This document shows positions 9,225-19,120 of a stretch of 64,000 nucleotides of DNA, piece after piece (positions within the stretch are counted from its first letter, which is position 1; each line of letters starts with the position of its first letter). A program made the position numbers and the translations under genes. The notes under the pieces were generated by a model. The model was given only the letters and a program-made list of their open reading frames with translations, was not told the DNA's origin and searched no databases. Source of the stretch: Bacillota bacterium. Its GTDB lineage: Bacteria > Armatimonadota > HRBIN16. The DNA lies in contig JAIMBJ010000002.1 of assembly GCA_023511455.1 (NCBI GenBank), forward strand, positions 186,001 through 250,000, written 5' to 3'.

Positions 9225-9903
9225 GCGAAGCGAAAGACCGGGCTGGTGGCAGCAGTTGCGCCCGAAGCTGCTGGGTTTCGTCGTTTGGAGCCTCGCCCGC
9301 GCCATCGGCATGAGCCTGCGCCTGAAGGTGCTCAATTTCGAGCAGGTTCTGGAGCGGGTGAAAGAAGGCAACGGAGCGGTGCTGGTGACCTGGCACGGGC
9401 GCAGTCTTATCCCTGCCAACGTGTTCAAAGGCAGAGGGTTCTGGGCGATTATCTCCCTCTCGCGAGATGGCGAGATTCAGAACCATATTTTCCGGCGGTT
9501 CGGCTTCCGTATCATTCGGGGTTCCACAGGGCGAGGGGGCATCCGCGCGGCACTGGAAGCCGCCCGGCGAGTCGCAGAGGGGGGTATTCTGGCGTTCACG
9601 CCCGACGGCCCTCGCGGACCCAGTCGGCAGGTACAGCCCGGTGCGCTTTTTATCGCCCAGAAGGCGAAGTGCCCTATTATTCCGGCGGGCGTCGCCGCTT
9701 ACCCGTGCAAACTGTTGCCAACGTGGGACCGCTATATGATACCCCTGCCGTTCGCGCGTGGCGTGTTCATCTTTGGGGAACCTATTGACGTGCCCGAGGG
9801 CATCAGCGAACAGCAGTTCGAGCAGCTGCGACAGAAGGTGGAGGACGCCATCAACGCACTGGAGGAACAGGCGGAAAAGATGGTTCGGGAAAAGCGAGTG
9901 TGA
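9217..9903 (+). CDS. DUF374 lysophospholipid acyltransferase-family protein
   Basis: 228 residues from a GTG start overlapping the exporter stop by 8 bases. The sequence fits the DUF374 family: an N-terminal hydrophobic helix (LLGFVVWSLARAIGMSL), a TWHGRSLIPAN catalytic-histidine region, SRDGEI, GSTGRGG and TPDGPRGP. Members are found in lipid A clusters of diderms that lack LpxL, where they are thought to add secondary acyl chains. That role is inferred here from family and position. No LpxL or LpxM homologue is seen in the window. Confidence 0.85.
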   Translation: MSKRSERPGWWQQLRPKLLGFVVWSLARAIGMSLRLKVLNFEQVLERVKEGNGAVLVTWHGRSLIPANVFKGRGFWAIISLSRDGEIQNHIFRRFGFRIIRGSTGRGGIRAALEAARRVAEGGILAFTPDGPRGPSRQVQPGALFIAQKAKCPIIPAGVAAYPCKLLPTWDRYMIPLPFARGVFIFGEPIDVPEGISEQQFEQLRQKVEDAINALEEQAEKMVREKRV

Positions 9904-9906
9904 GCC

Positions 9907-11220
9907 ATGTTCAACGCCGTGTATAACATCTTTCTCATCCTCACCTCCCCGCTGTGGCTGATATACCTGCTGTGGCGCATCATCGTCAGGGGCAAATCGC
10001 GCGAGGGCTGGGGACAGCGACTGGGCGGACTGCCTGCGTCGCCGCAGGGACGCAGGGTGATATGGATGCACGCGGTATCCGTAGGCGAGGTCATGGCAGC
10101 TTTGCCGCTTCTGCAAGCGATTCGCGAACGGCTTCCCCAGCATCACCTGCTATTAACCACCCTCACCCCTGCCGGCAACGCCACTGCGCGTCAGCAACTG
10201 GGCAAGCTGGTGGACGCGGTGGGCTACCTGCCGGTAGACCTTCCCTTTGCGGTAGGGCGTGCCCTGAGACGGGTGCGCCCCGACGCGCTCATCGTGATGG
10301 AGACCGAGCTTTGGCCCAACCTGCTGACGATGGCGTATCGCCGGGGGGTACGCACGCTCATTGCGAACGGTCGTATCTCCGACCGAAGCCTGCCCACCTA
10401 CAGGCGGTTCCGCTGGTTCTTCGCTCAGGTGCTGCGTTGTCTGGACGCTATCTGTGTGCAATCCGAAGAAGACGCCAGGCGGTTTTGTGCTATCGGCGCG
10501 CTTCCGGACCGCGTGCATGTGGTCGGAAACACCAAGTTTGACCAGGCGGCGGTCGGAGCGCAGGATGTGCAGGCAGACACGTTACGTCGGGATTTGGGTC
10601 TTCCCGAAGGCGCGCCGGTGCTGGTGATTGGCAGCAGCCGTGCACCAGAGGAGGAGATGATTATCGCCACCGCTTACCGCACGTTGCGTGAGCGTTTCCC
10701 GAACCTCTGCATCGTGTGGGCGCCTCGCCATGTGGAACGAGCGGAGGCGATTGTGGAACTCCTGCAACAGCAGGGTTTTCGTCCATGGCGACGCACGCAG
10801 GGAACCCCTGATACCGCCCAGCAACAAATCGTGCTGGACACCTTCGGCGAGCTGGGGAAGGTTTACGCGGTGTGCGACGTGGCAATTATCGGCGGAAGCT
10901 TCGTGCCGCTGGGGGGACAGAACCTGCTTCAACCGCTGGCGCACGGCAGGCCGGTGGTACACGGACCCTACATGAACAACTTCCGTGACGTGGCTGCGCT
11001 GGCGAAAGAAACCCGTGTGGCGTGGGTCGCACAGGATGCCGGGGAACTGGCTCAGCGGGTGACTGAACTGCTGGAGAATGAACCTTTGCGAAAGGAAGTG
11101 GCGCGGCGCGCCCGGGCGCTGGTGCGCGAGCAGCAGGGCGCTTCACAGCGTATTCTGGATATCCTGATCGCGCTACTCGAACTCGAAGGTGCGGAAGGCG
11201 CCCGCCCCGACTATCAATAG
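9907..11220 (+). CDS. waaA: 3-deoxy-D-manno-octulosonic acid (Kdo) transferase
   Basis: Transfers Kdo from CMP-Kdo to lipid A at the cytoplasmic face of the inner membrane. 437 residues, normal for WaaA/KdtA. It has an N-terminal membrane anchor (FLILTSPLWLIYLLW), the GT30 motif HAVSVGEVMAA, METELWPN, NGRISDRS, and a C-terminal donor-site half with GGSFVPLGGQNLLQP. It is the last gene of the operon. Its stop codon overlaps the stop of the convergent unrecognised gene by 7 bases, so no separate terminator exists between them. No lpxK, kdsA or kdsB is seen nearby. Confidence 0.93.
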   Translation: MFNAVYNIFLILTSPLWLIYLLWRIIVRGKSREGWGQRLGGLPASPQGRRVIWMHAVSVGEVMAALPLLQAIRERLPQHHLLLTTLTPAGNATARQQLGKLVDAVGYLPVDLPFAVGRALRRVRPDALIVMETELWPNLLTMAYRRGVRTLIANGRISDRSLPTYRRFRWFFAQVLRCLDAICVQSEEDARRFCAIGALPDRVHVVGNTKFDQAAVGAQDVQADTLRRDLGLPEGAPVLVIGSSRAPEEEMIIATAYRTLRERFPNLCIVWAPRHVERAEAIVELLQQQGFRPWRRTQGTPDTAQQQIVLDTFGELGKVYAVCDVAIIGGSFVPLGGQNLLQPLAHGRPVVHGPYMNNFRDVAALAKETRVAWVAQDAGELAQRVTELLENEPLRKEVARRARALVREQQGASQRILDILIALLELEGAEGARPDYQ

Positions 11221-12464
11221 AACCAGAACACCCACCAGTTCTTCATCGGCCTGCCATCATCGTCCTTCGAGCGGTTGTTCAGCCCCGGCATGTTCTGCCA
11301 CCAGTACACCAGCCATCTGCCCATACAGTCGGGGGCAAGTTCGGCATAGCGCTTCAGCACTTCGCACGTCCATGGTTTTGCAATGTCCTTGCCTCCGGGC
11401 GCGCTGCCGATGCGCCAGTCCTCGATGGTCGACATGACAGGTTCGGTGTTGTTCAGGTCGTAATGGCGACGGGCGTTCGGTGGGAAATGCACGTTACCTC
11501 CGGCAGCCACGTAGTTCTCGATCTTCCATGTCTGTTTGCCGTCGGTAACTATCGCCGTATGCGGGTCGGGATAGCGGATACCTTTGCCCTCCCCCCACAG
11601 CGGGTAGAAGGAGTTAAAAGGCAGGTTATAGCGCTTGTCCAGGTCAAAACCCGCATACTCGTGGAAATAGCGGGTGAAATAGGGAATCGCCCCGCTGTGC
11701 GCCAGTCCTTCCATCGAATGACCCAGATTCTCCATCGCGCAACCGATGCCCCGGTCGTGGTTGATGCAGTTGATGCGCACTGACCGGCCAGTCCACTTCT
11801 GGTCGGGGTCTCCGCCGTTTCCCGCCTGCACGTATTTGCCCGGAATACGACGGAAGCGTTCATCGTACACCGGCTTCAGTTCCACGCATTCCAGACACCG
11901 GAAGTCACCCGTGGCAGCGGCGGTGAACCACACCTCATGCACGTAGCCCCGGTCTACCAGCTCGTCCAGCCGGAGGAAACGTCGTTTGTTTTTCGGGTCA
12001 CGCACGCCGATATATTCGGCAAACGGTTCGGAAAAGAAGCCGCCATAGTCGCAGTTGATGTCCGGCTCGCGCACGTGAGGCTTGATGGGTGAACGGCGGC
12101 TGTTTTTCTCCTTGCGGTCGGGGTCGCGCAGGTCCACAAACCGCCACACGGAATACTGCAGGAAGGGTGGACTGTTCGGGTCTTTGTATCCATGGTAGCG
12201 GCTGGCTTCGCGCATCGCGGCGATGAGCTGTTGTGCCAGCCGAAGGGGTTTCTCGGCTTCCACCTGATTCGAGAAGTTGATGAGCAGCACGCGCGGTCGC
12301 ATCTGCCGGATGCGGTCGTGGTTGCGCACAATCCACGCATCCGAGTTGGCTTTGCTCCACCGATTCGGCCAGACGGTTGGGTCGGCAGGGTCATTGAGCG
12401 GTTTGGGCGTGCCATCTGGCTGGAAGTGGCTTCGCCAGTCGTCTGTTGTTAGCGGATACCGCAT
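11214..12464 (-). CDS. Hypothetical protein, 416 residues, no recognised family
   Basis: I do not recognise this protein. It has no signal peptide or membrane helix and starts MRYPLTTDDWRSHF after an AAGGAG 11 bases upstream. It is rich in Trp, Tyr, Asn, Pro and Arg and contains short motifs that look like active-site or metal-binding loops: FRCLECVELK (about residues 184-193), INCINHDRGIGCAMENLGHSMEG, RYFHEYAGFDLDKRYN and a C-terminal WWQNMPGLNNRSKDDDGRP. The Cys/His cluster in the middle could bind a metal, but this is speculation. It stands alone between the lipid A operon and the glycoside hydrolase genes. Confidence 0.8.
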   Translation of the reverse strand: MRYPLTTDDWRSHFQPDGTPKPLNDPADPTVWPNRWSKANSDAWIVRNHDRIRQMRPRVLLINFSNQVEAEKPLRLAQQLIAAMREASRYHGYKDPNSPPFLQYSVWRFVDLRDPDRKEKNSRRSPIKPHVREPDINCDYGGFFSEPFAEYIGVRDPKNKRRFLRLDELVDRGYVHEVWFTAAATGDFRCLECVELKPVYDERFRRIPGKYVQAGNGGDPDQKWTGRSVRINCINHDRGIGCAMENLGHSMEGLAHSGAIPYFTRYFHEYAGFDLDKRYNLPFNSFYPLWGEGKGIRYPDPHTAIVTDGKQTWKIENYVAAGGNVHFPPNARRHYDLNNTEPVMSTIEDWRIGSAPGGKDIAKPWTCEVLKRYAELAPDCMGRWLVYWWQNMPGLNNRSKDDDGRPMKNWWVFWFY

Positions 12465-12656
12465 GGTTTATTCTTCTCCTTCGCTGTGAATTGCCGTTGT
12501 CACGCTTCCAGATGAACGTTGAACAAATCCTCCCGCACTTCCTTCCCTGCGGACATGAGCCGATGATAGCACAAGGGACTGTGGATAACGTGCCTTTTGT
12601 CGGCGGCAGGACTCAGACCGCGTACGAAGAATCCTCACGCGGGGAGGTAAGCGACG

Positions 12657-14969
12657 ATGAGAAGTTTCCGGGGGTGTGTGTTTGGTATGCTGGCACTGAT
12701 AACCGCGTTTTCCGCAGCGGCGCCGAAGGGTGTGCCCGAGCCGGTGGTACCTCAGCCCTTCGGGGTGAACATCCATTTCACGCAGGCGAGCGAGCGTGAG
12801 CTGAACCTGCTGGCGGATGGGGGGTTCCGCTTTGTACGGATGGACCTGTTCTGGCACGAGATCGAAAAGCAAAAGGGCGTTTACGACTTCTCGCAATACG
12901 ATATCCTCGTGCGCGATATGACCGCACGGGGCATCCGCATCCTGTTCATCCTCGACTACGGCAACGAGCTGTACGACGCAGGGCTAGCACCCCACACCGA
13001 TGCGGGACGCGCGGCGTTTGCCCGCTACGTGGAAGCGGCGGTGAAGCGATACGCGGGCAAGGGCATCCTGTGGGAAATCTGGAACGAGCCAAACATCTTT
13101 TTCTGGCGCCCGAAGCCCAACGTGGAAGATTACGCGAAACTGGCGCATTTGGTGATAGACACCATCCGGCGTGTTGCGCCCGGCGAATTCATCGTCGCGC
13201 CTGCCTCCTCTGGCTTTCCGTGGGAGTTTCTGGAGCGACTGGGGCAACTGGGGGTGTTGCAGCGGCTGGACGCGGTGACGGTGCATCCGTATCGTCCCCA
13301 CCTTCCCGAGAGTGCCAACGAGGACTACCGACGACTGCGCCTGCTACTGGACCGCTACAGCCCACGCAAATATCTGCCCATCCTGTCTGGAGAATGGGGA
13401 TACTCAGACATCTGGCAGGCTATGGACATGCAGAAGCAGGCACGGTACCTGCCGCGCCAGTGGCTGAGCAACCTGACCGGCGATGTGTTTCTCAGCATCT
13501 GGTACGACTGGAAGAACGACGGCGAAGACCCCAAAGAGCCGGAGCATCATTTCGGTACGGTGTATCACGACCTGCGCCCCAAGCCCGCATACATCGCCGC
13601 CAAGACACTCACCAGCACGCTCAACGGCTATCGCTACCTGCGGCGCATCGCCCTGCCGAACCCCGACGATTATCTGTTGCTGTTCCGCAAGGGCGAGCAG
13701 CTCGCGCTGGCAGCATGGACTACCGCAGACCCGCATCCAGTGACGCTGAACCTGCCGCGCGGCACGGTTCAGGTGGTAGACCTGATGGGAAAAACGCGAA
13801 GCATTGCGGTCAGCGGTGCGCCCTTTATACTCGACCTGACACAGGAACCGCAATATCTGCTTCTGCCCGCGCACGGGGAGATGAATCTGATAGGGGCGTG
13901 GTCGCCTGTGAGACAGTTACTCACCGTGCGTGCAGGGCATACCCAGAACATCCCTGTTCAGGTACACAACCCGACGGAAAAAACGCTATCGGTGGTGCTG
14001 CGGGCGCGAGCCAATGAACAAACCCTGGCACAGGCGCGTTTTCGATTGCGGTCTGGGGAGAGGCGTGTCGTGAACCTGCCGGTGAGGGTGGAGGAACGCG
14101 GTATCCCCTACTTGCGCACCACGATAGACTGGGTGACAGACAAAAGCGACGTATTGCAAACTGCCACCGTGTGGCTGTGCGTGTCGAATGTGCTGAATGT
14201 GCGAACCCTTCCACCAGTGCGGCGGCAGGTGTTAGCGGTGATCGAGAATGCCGGTGAGGAGGCACTGCGGGCGACATTGCAGATTCGAGCGGGCAGTTTG
14301 CAGGGTAGCGCACCGCTGAACCTCGCCAAAGGACAGCGCGAAGCAACCGTCAGCGTGCAGATGCCGGAAGCGTTGCCTGCGGACGTGCGCGTCTCGGCGC
14401 AGATTGTGGACGACAAGGGTGTGATACTGGCGCGTTCGGAAGAGACACGGTGGGTATCGCTCGAGGCAGTTCGCTCCGATGTAACAGGCTGGCGGGCATG
14501 GGTGGACGGCGATGCCAAGGTGGAAGGCAAAGCAGAAGTGGCTATCACTGAAGCTCCAGAACCCACCCCGCTGGGCGTGCGCACCGCCGCGCGTCTGGAC
14601 TATCGCTTCGGCAAGGGCTGGCGATTCGCCTGCGTGAACCTGCCTCAGACGCTGGTACCCATCGAGGGCAAGCCGAAGGCGGTGGGCATGTGGGTGTATG
14701 GAGACGGCAGCGGCAACATGTTGCGCTGCCGAATCACCGACAGCACCGGGCAGACCTTCCAGCCCGATCACGGAGCCATCACCTGGAAAGGGTGGCGGTT
14801 TGTAACCATGCGGCTGGACGGCGGCTTCCCCGGGTTCTGGGGAGGTGCGAACGACGGCGTGGTGCACTACCCCCTCCGCTGGGAGGCGGTGCTGCTGGTG
14901 GATTCCAACCAGCAGAGCGCGGAGAAGGACTGGAGCATCTATGTAACGGGCATCGCGCTGCAGTATTAG
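12657..14969 (+). CDS. Secreted clan GH-A glycoside hydrolase with accessory beta domains
   Basis: Signal peptide at about 1-21, then a TIM barrel at about 30-335 of the GH5/GH39 type. The acid/base glutamate is E144 in WNEPN and the probable nucleophile is E246 in ILSGEWGYS, both at barrel positions normal for clan GH-A. The rest (about 335-770) holds beta-sandwich regions: a post-barrel domain, a CARDB-like region around 430-590, and a C-terminal carbohydrate-binding-like region (VGMWVYGDGSGN). It is preceded by GGGGAGGT ten bases before the ATG. The substrate cannot be named. The stop overlaps the convergent gene at 14966. Confidence 0.85.
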   Translation: MRSFRGCVFGMLALITAFSAAAPKGVPEPVVPQPFGVNIHFTQASERELNLLADGGFRFVRMDLFWHEIEKQKGVYDFSQYDILVRDMTARGIRILFILDYGNELYDAGLAPHTDAGRAAFARYVEAAVKRYAGKGILWEIWNEPNIFFWRPKPNVEDYAKLAHLVIDTIRRVAPGEFIVAPASSGFPWEFLERLGQLGVLQRLDAVTVHPYRPHLPESANEDYRRLRLLLDRYSPRKYLPILSGEWGYSDIWQAMDMQKQARYLPRQWLSNLTGDVFLSIWYDWKNDGEDPKEPEHHFGTVYHDLRPKPAYIAAKTLTSTLNGYRYLRRIALPNPDDYLLLFRKGEQLALAAWTTADPHPVTLNLPRGTVQVVDLMGKTRSIAVSGAPFILDLTQEPQYLLLPAHGEMNLIGAWSPVRQLLTVRAGHTQNIPVQVHNPTEKTLSVVLRARANEQTLAQARFRLRSGERRVVNLPVRVEERGIPYLRTTIDWVTDKSDVLQTATVWLCVSNVLNVRTLPPVRRQVLAVIENAGEEALRATLQIRAGSLQGSAPLNLAKGQREATVSVQMPEALPADVRVSAQIVDDKGVILARSEETRWVSLEAVRSDVTGWRAWVDGDAKVEGKAEVAITEAPEPTPLGVRTAARLDYRFGKGWRFACVNLPQTLVPIEGKPKAVGMWVYGDGSGNMLRCRITDSTGQTFQPDHGAITWKGWRFVTMRLDGGFPGFWGGANDGVVHYPLRWEAVLLVDSNQQSAEKDWSIYVTGIALQY

Positions 14970-17296
14970 TCAGGCGACCCCTCCAGGACGAGCCACACCT
15001 CCGCCACCTGGCATCCGCGCCCCTCGATCAGCTCCCATTTCAGGCGCAGCATGCCGTTGCGTGTTGCCTCTGGCGGGATGGGGAACTCCATCACGGACGG
15101 CGGTTGGGTGCCCCCGATCGCGCCGTGAATCTCTACCGAATCGTTCGCCACCAGGCGCATCATCGCGCGGAACCGCCCGTTGTACACCACCCGCAGGCGG
15201 TAACGTGCGTTCGGGTCCAGACCGGTATACAGCATCTCCAGCGGCGTGCCGTACAGCGTGGACGCCTGACTGCCCCACGACAGGCGGTAGTCTCGTGACA
15301 TCGCACCGTACTCGTCCTGTGCCGAGCGCAGGAAGCCGGGGTCTTTCGCCCAGCCTTCTCCCCGTATCAGGTGCGGCTCGGCGGCGGGGTTACCCAAATC
15401 GTCATAAAAGCCACCCGGTCCAGGCTCCGTCCAGCGTGCAAGTTGCACCAGCGCATGTGCCTGTTGCTCATCGGGCAGCTGCGCTATTTTCTCCATCTCG
15501 CCGAGCAGCCACAGCCGGTTGTTCAGCGGCTCGTCCATCGTGTCCAGCACCGCGCCTCGTTCCGTCCCGTCTGCATGATAGCGTGACACGCTCATCTGCA
15601 TGCCGATACTCTTCCACAGCGCGTCACCCAGTGCCAGTATTTCGCGGCGCATCGCCTCGATTTCGGCGGTAGTGCGGGTCTTACTCAGGATGTCCTTCGC
15701 CTGTGTCATCGCCTGCGAGGCTCCAAGCCGCTCCGCCTGTTCCAGCACGCGCAGCGCGTCCTGCTCCTGCTTGCTTTCCACCTCCAGACGCGCCTGCACG
15801 AACACGTCGTACAGCGCGCGGAAGTATGCCATTTGCAGACGCCAGTTGCCCTGCCCCTCTTTGCCCATCGCCTGCCAGAGATGTCTCCACAGGTTCAACG
15901 TCAGGCGCGGGCGCGGGTTGCCCAGCAGAACGCCCTGCCAGTTGCGTTCCAGCGCAAGCAGCCCTTCGGCGATGTCTTCCGCAAACTCGGAGGAGATGTA
16001 AACCCGCCCGTACTCTACCAGCACATTGCGCACCACACAGCGAGGGTCCCACAGCCTTGCCGACCAGATTGCCTTGTTCACATCGTCATTAACGCCTTCC
16101 GAGTAAGTGATGCAGCCATCGGCGAGATTCATGAACAGGTTATGGATATGCGCCTGCGCCATCGGGCGGGGGTTAATCGGCTCGCGGTTGAGCGTGAGCG
16201 CGTACGCCATATCCCACTCGGGTACGGGATACTGACAGCGCACGCAATGGGTAATGTCGGGATAACGGCGCAGTTTGTAGCGGGCGGGAACCATCTCGCG
16301 CACGCGCTCCATCCGGTCGCGTATCCAGGGACCGTACACCACGCCGGTCAGCCAGTCCGGCTGTTGCTCGCGCAGGAAGCGGTAAAAGGCGTCCATCCGC
16401 TCGCGGCTGAACCCCTGAGGAGAGAACCACAACCCGGCCCGCGGATGCACCCGGTGCAGTTCCTCTGCCATCTTCTCTAAAAGCGGGAACACCTCTTCGG
16501 GGGGCATATCACCCGGGTCGCCGCCCGGCACGAACACATGGTCCAGGCGCGGCATGGATTCAAATAGCCCCCGTCTGTCCGCCACCATTTGCGGGATGTC
16601 CGCCGGTTGACCCGAAGGCGTATCGGTGTTGGGCAGCCAGACCCACACGTCGAGGTCGTATTCGTCCAGCAGGGAGGATAGCCGGATGTTCATTTCCCAC
16701 GGCGATAGGGGCATGATGGATGTACGCGGCTCGTCGGGCCTCAACGCCGGAATGAGCTCGATGCTGTTTGCACCGAACACCAGCAGGTCGCGGATGTATT
16801 GCTCGTACTGCGCTACGTTCCAGGCGTCGTAGGTGTTCGGCAGGCTGCGATAGCCCAGCTGATGTCCCCGGATGGGGAAACGCGCCGATGTGGAAATCAA
16901 CCTGCCCGGCTGGCGGTTGGGCAGCCGGGCACGCCCCCGTTCGGTGTGCAACCAGCGCAGCAGCTGTCCCGCAGCAAACAGTGCAGCACGTCCGCAGTTG
17001 CCTACCAGCCACAAGCGTGGTGATCGCGGAGAGGGCATTTCCAGGTAGAGCGTGTAGCCCTCGGCGGAGTCCGCAGGCGGTTCCGCCTGTCGTGGCAGGT
17101 GCAATCCGGCAGGCACACGCTGTGGATGCGCAACCACAACCGTCGGCGTACCGTCGCGAGGCGATTCCACTATCTGCCAGGTGAGACCGGTACGTCTTTT
17201 CACTTCGTCGCGCAGCATCTGCGCCGCCTTACGTTCCGCCCGGTGCGCCGCACTCCCTGCGCTCAGAACAACAGCACGGGAGAAATCCACATCCAT
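14966..17296 (-). CDS. Large TIM-barrel glycoside hydrolase-like protein
   Basis: 776 residues from the ATG at 17296, which has GGGGGTG just upstream. A GTG at 17350 would add 18 residues but overlap the preceding gene. No signal peptide. Residues about 1-125 resemble the alpha/beta N-terminal domain found before GH20, GH67 and GH84 barrels (AERKAAQMLRDEVKRRTG). A barrel-like part follows at about 130-450 (FPIRGHQLGYRSLP, VFVPGGDPGDMPPEEV, GLWFSPQGFSRERMDAF), then a helical region with repeated Glu/Gln/Ala and a C-terminal beta domain. Possible catalytic acids lie in GGDPGD and TYSEGVNDD. The family is not certain. It is cotranscribed with the secreted protein upstream. Confidence 0.75.
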   Translation of the reverse strand: MDVDFSRAVVLSAGSAAHRAERKAAQMLRDEVKRRTGLTWQIVESPRDGTPTVVVAHPQRVPAGLHLPRQAEPPADSAEGYTLYLEMPSPRSPRLWLVGNCGRAALFAAGQLLRWLHTERGRARLPNRQPGRLISTSARFPIRGHQLGYRSLPNTYDAWNVAQYEQYIRDLLVFGANSIELIPALRPDEPRTSIMPLSPWEMNIRLSSLLDEYDLDVWVWLPNTDTPSGQPADIPQMVADRRGLFESMPRLDHVFVPGGDPGDMPPEEVFPLLEKMAEELHRVHPRAGLWFSPQGFSRERMDAFYRFLREQQPDWLTGVVYGPWIRDRMERVREMVPARYKLRRYPDITHCVRCQYPVPEWDMAYALTLNREPINPRPMAQAHIHNLFMNLADGCITYSEGVNDDVNKAIWSARLWDPRCVVRNVLVEYGRVYISSEFAEDIAEGLLALERNWQGVLLGNPRPRLTLNLWRHLWQAMGKEGQGNWRLQMAYFRALYDVFVQARLEVESKQEQDALRVLEQAERLGASQAMTQAKDILSKTRTTAEIEAMRREILALGDALWKSIGMQMSVSRYHADGTERGAVLDTMDEPLNNRLWLLGEMEKIAQLPDEQQAHALVQLARWTEPGPGGFYDDLGNPAAEPHLIRGEGWAKDPGFLRSAQDEYGAMSRDYRLSWGSQASTLYGTPLEMLYTGLDPNARYRLRVVYNGRFRAMMRLVANDSVEIHGAIGGTQPPSVMEFPIPPEATRNGMLRLKWELIEGRGCQVAEVWLVLEGSPD

Positions 17297-17337
17297 CGAG
17301 CCCACCCCCTTACTGGTTTCGTCAAATTGGGCGTTGC

Positions 17338-18996
17338 CTACTTCCCCCACAGCAGCTTTGCAAACTCCCCTACCAGGTCGTACTTGCGTTCCCAGGTGGT
17401 GTACATGAAGCCGATGACCCCCTTCGTCTTCTGTGCCAGCTGCTGCCAGCCCTTTACCTCTTCCAGATGGGGAGCGTCATAGTAGCAGGCAATCAGGGTG
17501 CGAAAGCCCTCTTTCTCGAAGAAGCGCAGGCTCTCCGCGCGCGGTGCCCCGCCCCACACCGCGATGATGAGGTTCTTGGGGATGTGCTTCCATGAACCCG
17601 TGAAGTCACCCTGTACCAGGTAATAGCCGGCATGGGCGTTGTGGTTGGGGTCAAACATGTCCGACCAGATGTACACCTGCACCTTCGGGTTTACCTTCCT
17701 CAGTATCTGCACCTGTCTGGTAACGCATTCTCCGAGCAGCTTCGCCATATCCTTACCTGCGCAGGCGGCGCAGGTACCGCCCATTCGCACCTCGTCCATG
17801 CTCAGGATAACCTTCTGGAAACGCAGGTGCTCCCACAGCAGCTTTGCCTCGTGTTCGAAGATCTCGTACAGGGCAGGCTCCGCCATGCAGACGGTCACCT
17901 GGCTGTCGTAGATGAGCATGGGATGGTACCAGCTCACGCGCAATCGTTGTCCATCGCGGATACGGCTTCCCGGCAGCAGTTTGAGTGCCGGTGCGTCATG
18001 CTCCACCGCTCGCCACGCAGAGAAATTGGGGTCGGTGAGCGGGGCGTAGTCCTTGCCTTCCTGATAAGTGATGGAACCATCCTCGCTCTTGACGGTGACG
18101 GGCGTGCCCGGGCGGCGCAGCACATTCACCGGGCCCACCTCTTCCAGCGTCCAGTCGTCCACCCAGAATTTGCCGGACTGCCCACCCCAGAGGCCCACGT
18201 ACACCAGCACCTTCTCGCTGGCAAGGCTGTTGAATATCAGCGTGAGTTTGCGCCAGTCGGAGGTTGCAGGCACGGAAAAGGTGCGCGGAGCGAGATCACG
18301 GTCGCCTGCCAGCACCAGCATCCGCAGGTTCGCGCTGGGCTGAAGCCCTTCTGTTTTGACCCACACGCTCATGCGGTAGCAGCGGTAGGGGCGCACCCTG
18401 ACCTCCTGCATCACACGGGCATTGCCAGCGGGTTGAGCGCGGAAGTTCTCGAAACGCAGTGATGCCTTTCCACTGTGCGCAACCTGCGTATCGGGAAAAG
18501 ACACCACCCCCGGCTCATCGTGAAAGGCGAACGCCCTCATGCGGTAGCCTTCGTACTCCTCAAATCCCCCATTCGCGATGGAAACCGGCGGGTCGGGTAT
18601 GTGGCGTGCCTCGTTGCCCTGTACGACAAACAGAGCGTCTTTGACCGGCATCCCCTCCGCGAGGTTGCTGTCGTGCCACAGCGCACCGCCTCCATACCCC
18701 ACCGAGAAAACAGAGGGTATCAGCTCTATCTTCAGGCGGTCACAGGCGTCCTTCACCTGTTTCAATCGGCGGAAGTACTCTGGCGGCTGCTTGCACAGCG
18801 CATCGAGGTTTGCCGAGAACACCGCGCCGTTGTAACCGTGCCTCGCCGCATCTTCCAGAATAGCAATAATCTGAGGGACGTCCTCGTCGCGTGTCAATCC
18901 CCAGCCGAAAATCCACACGAAGCGGTCACGAACGCCCTGCCCCACAGCCAGACCGTGCGCAAGTATCAACACCAAAAGAACGAGCAACCGGTGCAT
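17338..18996 (-). CDS. Secreted GH20-like protein with inserted carbohydrate-binding domain
   Basis: 552 residues with a signal peptide (MHRLLVLLVLILAHGLAVGQ). The N-terminal part (about 25-115) begins a TIM barrel (GWGLTRDEDVPQIIAIL). Residues about 135-290 form a beta-sandwich insert of the CBM4/9 type (NGGFEEYEGY, SGKASLRFENF, FWVDDWTLEEV). The barrel then resumes with ILSMDEVRMGG, where the Asp-Glu pair recalls the GH20 catalytic dyad, and VQVYIWSDMFDPNHN. The pair MDE and WSDMFD suggests a hexosaminidase-related enzyme, but the substrate is unknown. The gene ends 42 bases before the next one, so the two form an operon. Confidence 0.78.
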   Translation of the reverse strand: MHRLLVLLVLILAHGLAVGQGVRDRFVWIFGWGLTRDEDVPQIIAILEDAARHGYNGAVFSANLDALCKQPPEYFRRLKQVKDACDRLKIELIPSVFSVGYGGGALWHDSNLAEGMPVKDALFVVQGNEARHIPDPPVSIANGGFEEYEGYRMRAFAFHDEPGVVSFPDTQVAHSGKASLRFENFRAQPAGNARVMQEVRVRPYRCYRMSVWVKTEGLQPSANLRMLVLAGDRDLAPRTFSVPATSDWRKLTLIFNSLASEKVLVYVGLWGGQSGKFWVDDWTLEEVGPVNVLRRPGTPVTVKSEDGSITYQEGKDYAPLTDPNFSAWRAVEHDAPALKLLPGSRIRDGQRLRVSWYHPMLIYDSQVTVCMAEPALYEIFEHEAKLLWEHLRFQKVILSMDEVRMGGTCAACAGKDMAKLLGECVTRQVQILRKVNPKVQVYIWSDMFDPNHNAHAGYYLVQGDFTGSWKHIPKNLIIAVWGGAPRAESLRFFEKEGFRTLIACYYDAPHLEEVKGWQQLAQKTKGVIGFMYTTWERKYDLVGEFAKLLWGK

Positions 18997-19120
18997 CTCC
19001 GCAGCCTCCCGAAACCATCTTTACCTTTGTGTTCTCGTTTCCGGAGGGGGTTCCTGCCTCAACAGATGGCGGCGGGAGGCTTGCCCTCCACCTGCAAAGG
19101 GATTCGCCCTCACCCCCATC

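Noticed and set aside
14966-17350. GTG at 17350 as the start of the large barrel protein
   Set aside because: It overlaps the upstream gene and lacks a ribosome site; ATG 17296 has GGGGGTG just before it.
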